From NCBI GenBank assembly GCA_025937895.1, contig JAICQL010000008.1, forward strand, positions 23,306 through 87,305: a DNA stretch of 64,000 nucleotides. Reading direction: 5' to 3'. The translations under genes were made by a program, and so were the position numbers. The DNA comes from Polyangiaceae bacterium (GTDB lineage: Bacteria; Myxococcota_A; Polyangia; Polyangiales; Polyangiaceae). The first letter of the stretch is position 1. Every line of letters begins with the position of its first letter. Below, piece by piece: positions 60,946-64,000 of the stretch. The notes below the pieces were generated by a model that made no database searches, was not told the DNA's origin, and saw nothing but the letters and a program-made list of their open reading frames with translations.

Positions 60946-62187
60946 ATGCTCCGGCGCAACAGCATGGCCGCCGATCCTCTCTTCTCCTCCAGCGCGCGCC
61001 GGCGCTTCGAACGCATCCTCGGCGATATCCCCGGTGAGACTGCGGGGCCCACGATCGTGTTCGTGGCAGGGCTGCACGGCAACGAGCCTGCGGGCGCGCT
61101 GGCCAGCGAGCGGGTGGCGGCGGCGCTGCGCCAGCGTGGAGCGGCGCTGCGGGGGCGCGTGGTCTTTCTCTCCGGCAATCGTCAGGCGCTGGCAGCCGGG
61201 TTGCGCTTCGTGCGGCGCGACCTCAACCGCGGCTGGACGGAGCCACAGCTGGCGCGGCTCTGCGCGTTGCCAGAGCGCGCACTCGGCGACGAAGACCAGG
61301 AGCAGCGCGAGCTGTGCGAGGCTCTGTATAGGCTGGAGCGAGAGCGCCGCGGGCGCATGATCGTGATCGACCTGCACACGGGCTCTGCCCCCAGCCCGCC
61401 CTTCGTCAGCTTCGGTGACACGCTGCTCAACCGCCGGCTGGCGCTGTCGCTGCCTGCGCCCTGCATCCTCGGCCTGGAGGAGGTGGTGGAAGGCGCTTTC
61501 ATGAGCTACTGGACGGATCGCGGCCACGCCTCGCTCGCCATCGAGGCTGGCCAACATCGAGACCCGGAGTCTGTGGAGCGGCTGGTGGCGGCGCTCTGGT
61601 TGCTCCTGGTGGCGAGCGGCTGCCTGCGCGCTGGCGACGTGCCAGACCTGGCGGAGCAGCGCGAGCACCTGCGGCGCGCCAGCGCGGCATGCCCGCCGGT
61701 GGTGGAGGTGCGCCACCGTCACGTGGTCGGGTCAGGCCAGCGCTTCGCGATGGAGCCCGGCTTCCGCAGCTTCTCTCCTGTGCAGCGCGGGCAGCTGCTG
61801 GCGCACGACGAGCGCGGCCCGGTGCTGGCGCCCGAGACGGGCCTGCTGTTGATGCCGCGCTATCAGAGCCAGGGGGAAGACGGCTTCTTCCTCGTGCGCG
61901 AGGTGCGCCCCGTGTGGCTCAAGATCTCGGAGTGGCTGCGCCGGGCCGGTGCGCCGAGGGTCATCCCTCATCTGCCGGGGGTACGGCGTGATCCCGCGCG
62001 GCCCGGGCACCTGCTGGTGGATCCGACGGTGGCGTTTGCGAGGGTGGCCGACGTGATGCATCTGTGCGGGTTCCGCCGCCGCGGCTCGGTCGACAAGTAC
62101 CTGCTGTTCTCCACGCGCCGTGCCGTGCGGCCGCGCAGACCGGCACGCAGCGCAGCCATGGCGGTGCGCCCGGAGCGGCCGAGCTGA
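60946..62187 (+). CDS. Succinylglutamate desuccinylase/aspartoacylase family protein
   Basis: A 413-residue zinc-dependent deacylase of the AstE/AspA family. Zinc ligands lie in FVAGLHGNEPAG (His and Glu) and VIDLHTGSAPSPPF (His); NRQALAAGLRFVRRDLNRGW carries the substrate-binding Arg/Asn region; SLAIEAGQH has the catalytic Glu. A C-terminal beta domain follows. ATG at 60964 is an alternative start. No arginine-succinyltransferase genes are adjacent, so the acyl amino acid substrate is unknown. Confidence 0.88.
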   Translation: MLRRNSMAADPLFSSSARRRFERILGDIPGETAGPTIVFVAGLHGNEPAGALASERVAAALRQRGAALRGRVVFLSGNRQALAAGLRFVRRDLNRGWTEPQLARLCALPERALGDEDQEQRELCEALYRLERERRGRMIVIDLHTGSAPSPPFVSFGDTLLNRRLALSLPAPCILGLEEVVEGAFMSYWTDRGHASLAIEAGQHRDPESVERLVAALWLLLVASGCLRAGDVPDLAEQREHLRRASAACPPVVEVRHRHVVGSGQRFAMEPGFRSFSPVQRGQLLAHDERGPVLAPETGLLLMPRYQSQGEDGFFLVREVRPVWLKISEWLRRAGAPRVIPHLPGVRRDPARPGHLLVDPTVAFARVADVMHLCGFRRRGSVDKYLLFSTRRAVRPRRPARSAAMAVRPERPS

Positions 62188-62454
62188 CAGGGCGAGCTGC
62201 CTGCAGCTGGGCTGTGACCTCGGCTGTGACCTGGGCTCGCCTGCTCAGCTGAGCTCGCTCGAGCGCGCCCGGTGCCGCTGCCGCACCGCACGCGCCCGTC
62301 AAGCAGGGCGGCGGAGCGGGCTGGTTTTTCGTTCAGGATGGCTGCGCCGATTTGTTGCGGAGGCCTGCCCCGCTCGCCCTCGCATCCGCCGGCGTAGCCA
62401 TCCTCGCTCGGGCGCCCGCCGGCCGTTTGCCCCTGCAGTCAGCGAGCCAACGAG

Positions 62455-62460
62455 TATAGT
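62455..62460 (+). promoter_or_regulatory. -10-like TATAGT just before a lipoprotein gene
   Basis: TATAGT ends 7 nt before the ATG at 62468, so transcription would begin at or next to the start codon. No Shine-Dalgarno precedes the ATG. No strong -35 was found. Confidence 0.35.
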
Positions 62461-62467
62461 CCGCCGG

Positions 62468-63217
62468 ATGAGGAGTATTCGTTTGCTCGGCGCGGTTTTC
62501 TGCGCCTGGGCGCTTTCAACGGCTTGCGGTGACGAGGGCGGTGGCGACGGAGACGGAAACACTGCTGGAACGGGCGGCTCGGGCGGCGCGCAGCTGCCAC
62601 CGGGCATTCAGGTGGTCGCCAGCAACCTGACCGCCCCGCTCGCAGGCGAGTGCATGTCGCCCGCGAACTGCGTCGGCGGCTCCGGCATGGGTTGCGCGGA
62701 GGTCCCCGGCGGCTATCGCGTGTGCACGTTCCAGACGCCCCAGGCCACCATGCCGTCCTCCATCCCGAACCTGGACGAGTGCGACGGCAGCCGGCCCTGT
62801 GACACGGGCGCGTGCTTCAACATCCCGGTCTTTGCGGATGGCGTGTGCGGCAGGGCCGCGCCCGTCTCGCGCAATGTCTGCCGCACCAATGAGTGCACGA
62901 CGGACGAGCAGTGCGGCGCCGGTCGCATCTGTGGCCCGGCCGGCTTCAGCGCGGATGAGATGTACGGCGGCGGCACCGTCCGCCTGTGCGTTACGGCAGG
63001 CTGCCGGAGCAACAGCGATTGCAGGGCGGGAGGCGTATGCTCCATGGTCCAGGCAGGCTGTGATTTGCCCGCTGCAGACGGCTCGCAAGAGTACCTGCCG
63101 GCGCAGATGGCCTGCGTCTATCCCAACGGTTGCACCAGCGCGTCGAATTGTCCGCAGGGCTCCGTGTGCAAGGTGATCTTGAATGAAGGCGTTTGCGTGA
63201 GGGCAAGCGCGAGCTGA
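62468..63217 (+). CDS. Cys-rich lipoprotein of unknown function
   Basis: A 249-residue predicted lipoprotein (MRSIRLLGAVFCAWALSTAC) with a Gly/Asp-rich linker typical of Polyangia and then about 20 Cys in spaced pairs (CMSPANCVGGSGMGC, CDGSRPCDTGAC, CRTNECTTDEQCGAGRICG, CRSNSDCRAGGVC). The pattern resembles small disulfide-knot surface proteins. No enzymatic motif. The stretch before it (62188-62467) is Arg-rich in all frames and seems non-coding, with a 12-nt direct repeat (GGCTGTGACCT) near 62210. Confidence 0.8.
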   Translation: MRSIRLLGAVFCAWALSTACGDEGGGDGDGNTAGTGGSGGAQLPPGIQVVASNLTAPLAGECMSPANCVGGSGMGCAEVPGGYRVCTFQTPQATMPSSIPNLDECDGSRPCDTGACFNIPVFADGVCGRAAPVSRNVCRTNECTTDEQCGAGRICGPAGFSADEMYGGGTVRLCVTAGCRSNSDCRAGGVCSMVQAGCDLPAADGSQEYLPAQMACVYPNGCTSASNCPQGSVCKVILNEGVCVRASAS

Positions 63218-63325
63218 AGCAGCGGTCTCGAGCCGCGCGCGGCCCGGGCTGCGCGCGGCCGGAGCTGCACGGGCCGGCGCACGAGGGCCGGCCCTGCTGG
63301 CCGTGTTTCACTGCTGGCGGCGGCC

Positions 63326-64000
63326 TCAGAGATAACCGGCGCAGGCCAGCGCGCCGAAGAACTCCGCCTCACACGAGGGCGGCGCAGCCTGAGGCAGGAA
63401 GCTTGGATCGCAGATCCAGTTGCTGGCGTCGGGAGCCACTCCGGCCACACAGCTCCAGTACACGTCCACCTCCGCCTGGCATCCTGCGAAGAGCTGAGCA
63501 AACGTCTGGCACTCCGCCACACAGACCTCGCGCGTGAAGATGCCGGGGTTGCACTCGGCAGCGAGCGCGGCGTCACAGGCGGCGGTGCAGGCACAGCGTG
63601 GTGAGGCGGCGCTTGCGCGCGCCACCCGCCGCGGCCCCACAGGCCCCTGCAGCTCCCAGCTGAGCCGCTGCCCTGCGCTGAATGGCAATGCGAACTGCCA
63701 GGGCTGCTCACCGGGGGCGAACAGCTCGGGGCGCACCCCAGCGCCGTCCGCCGCCAGACGGTTCCGGCGGCCATGAGGCAGCCCCAGCGAGATGCCGTTC
63801 TGATTGTCGTAGCCGAAGAAGGCGGTGAACGTGCCGTCCGGCGCCTCATCCACGCACTCCAGGCGCGGCACGAGCGGCTGCCGCCCCGCCGCCTCGATCG
63901 CGCCACGCAGGAAGCCAAGCAGCGGATCGATGCGCGCCCAGATGTTGTAGTCCTCGCAGAACAGCCCCGTCCAGTAGCCGACCCCGGCGATGTGATGGCG
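63326..64000 (-). CDS. C-terminal part of a Cys-containing secreted protein (5' end beyond the window)
   Basis: The frame is open to the right edge (reading HIAGVGYWTGLFCEDYNIWAR inwards), so only the last 224 residues are present and the start is outside. The part FTAFFGYDNQNGISLGLPHG, then ELFAPGEQPWQFALPF and SWELQGPVGPRRVARASAASPRC is a domain pattern often seen in myxobacterial secreted proteins. The rest has many Cys (CACTAACDAAL, CVAECQTF, GCQAEVDVYWSCVAG, SCEAEFFGALACAGYL), probably paired. Function unknown. Confidence 0.7.
   Translation of the reverse strand, partial: RHHIAGVGYWTGLFCEDYNIWARIDPLLGFLRGAIEAAGRQPLVPRLECVDEAPDGTFTAFFGYDNQNGISLGLPHGRRNRLAADGAGVRPELFAPGEQPWQFALPFSAGQRLSWELQGPVGPRRVARASAASPRCACTAACDAALAAECNPGIFTREVCVAECQTFAQLFAGCQAEVDVYWSCVAGVAPDASNWICDPSFLPQAAPPSCEAEFFGALACAGYL

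Overview
The window is GC-rich DNA, almost fully coding, and looks like a chromosome segment of a myxobacterium (Myxococcota, probably Polyangia). This is inferred from gene content: many secreted lipoproteins with Gly/Ala/Ser-rich low-complexity stretches, Cys-rich DG-x-NG-x-E...DCGG repeat proteins, a TonB-dependent receptor fused to a TonB C-terminal domain, two membrane-bound Ser/Thr kinases and an orphan hybrid histidine kinase. I see no phage, transposase, rRNA, tRNA or CRISPR-cas locus.

Layout. 1-2.5 kb: minC, then minD-minE behind their own promoter-like sequence. 2.5-9.5 kb (minus): a molybdenum hydroxylase operon (small, large and FAD subunits, then MoxR-type ATPase, VWA protein and an aldo/keto reductase). 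9.9-13.8 kb: phosphofructokinase and, 2 nt behind it, a lipoprotein beta-mannosidase. 13.9-18 kb: a collagen-like protein, a truncated haemoglobin and a hybrid histidine kinase. 18-30 kb: surface and secreted proteins (beta-propeller lipoprotein, carboxypeptidase-regulatory-like lipoprotein, extensin-like protein coupled to a Ser/Thr kinase, FemAB-like transferase, YfaP-like lipoprotein, TrhA/HlyIII). 30-35.7 kb: TonB-dependent receptor plus coupled lipoprotein, divergent from a Cys-rich repeat lipoprotein; then a GST and a tiny zinc-ribbon protein. 35.8-40 kb: a MoaD/ThiS-like protein ending in Gly-Gly paired with a BNR beta-propeller, a six-TM Ser/Thr kinase and a VTT protein. 40-46 kb: GNAT, MarR, OxyR and a coupled EEP phosphatase/phospholipase D pair. 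46-52.4 kb: SOUL protein, spermidine-synthase-like protein, solitary secF, nhaR, htpX and terC. 52.4-64 kb: CapA-like lipoprotein, methyltransferase and zinc-ribbon protein, VOC protein, alpha/beta-hydrolase lipoprotein coupled to a FadL porin, AstE/AspA-like deacylase, a small lipoprotein and a partial gene at the right edge.

Many neighbours are joined by ATGA, GTGA or TGATG overlaps (cox-type operon, extensin/kinase, receptor/lipoprotein, EEP/PLD, hydrolase/FadL, minD/minE). The less ordinary signals are: in-frame minisatellites in coding DNA (24 nt in the FadL leader, 18 nt in the collagen gene, 15 nt in the methyltransferase); two 13-nt intergenic tandem repeats that place TGA in all three frames; a perfect hairpin over the start codon of the VOC gene; a 19-bp palindrome in front of the TonB receptor; stacked hairpins before secF; a duplicated 34-bp element; and several genes whose -10-like box lies just upstream of the start codon with no Shine-Dalgarno.

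All functional statements come from reading motifs by eye. Start codons are uncertain for several genes, as noted in the entries.
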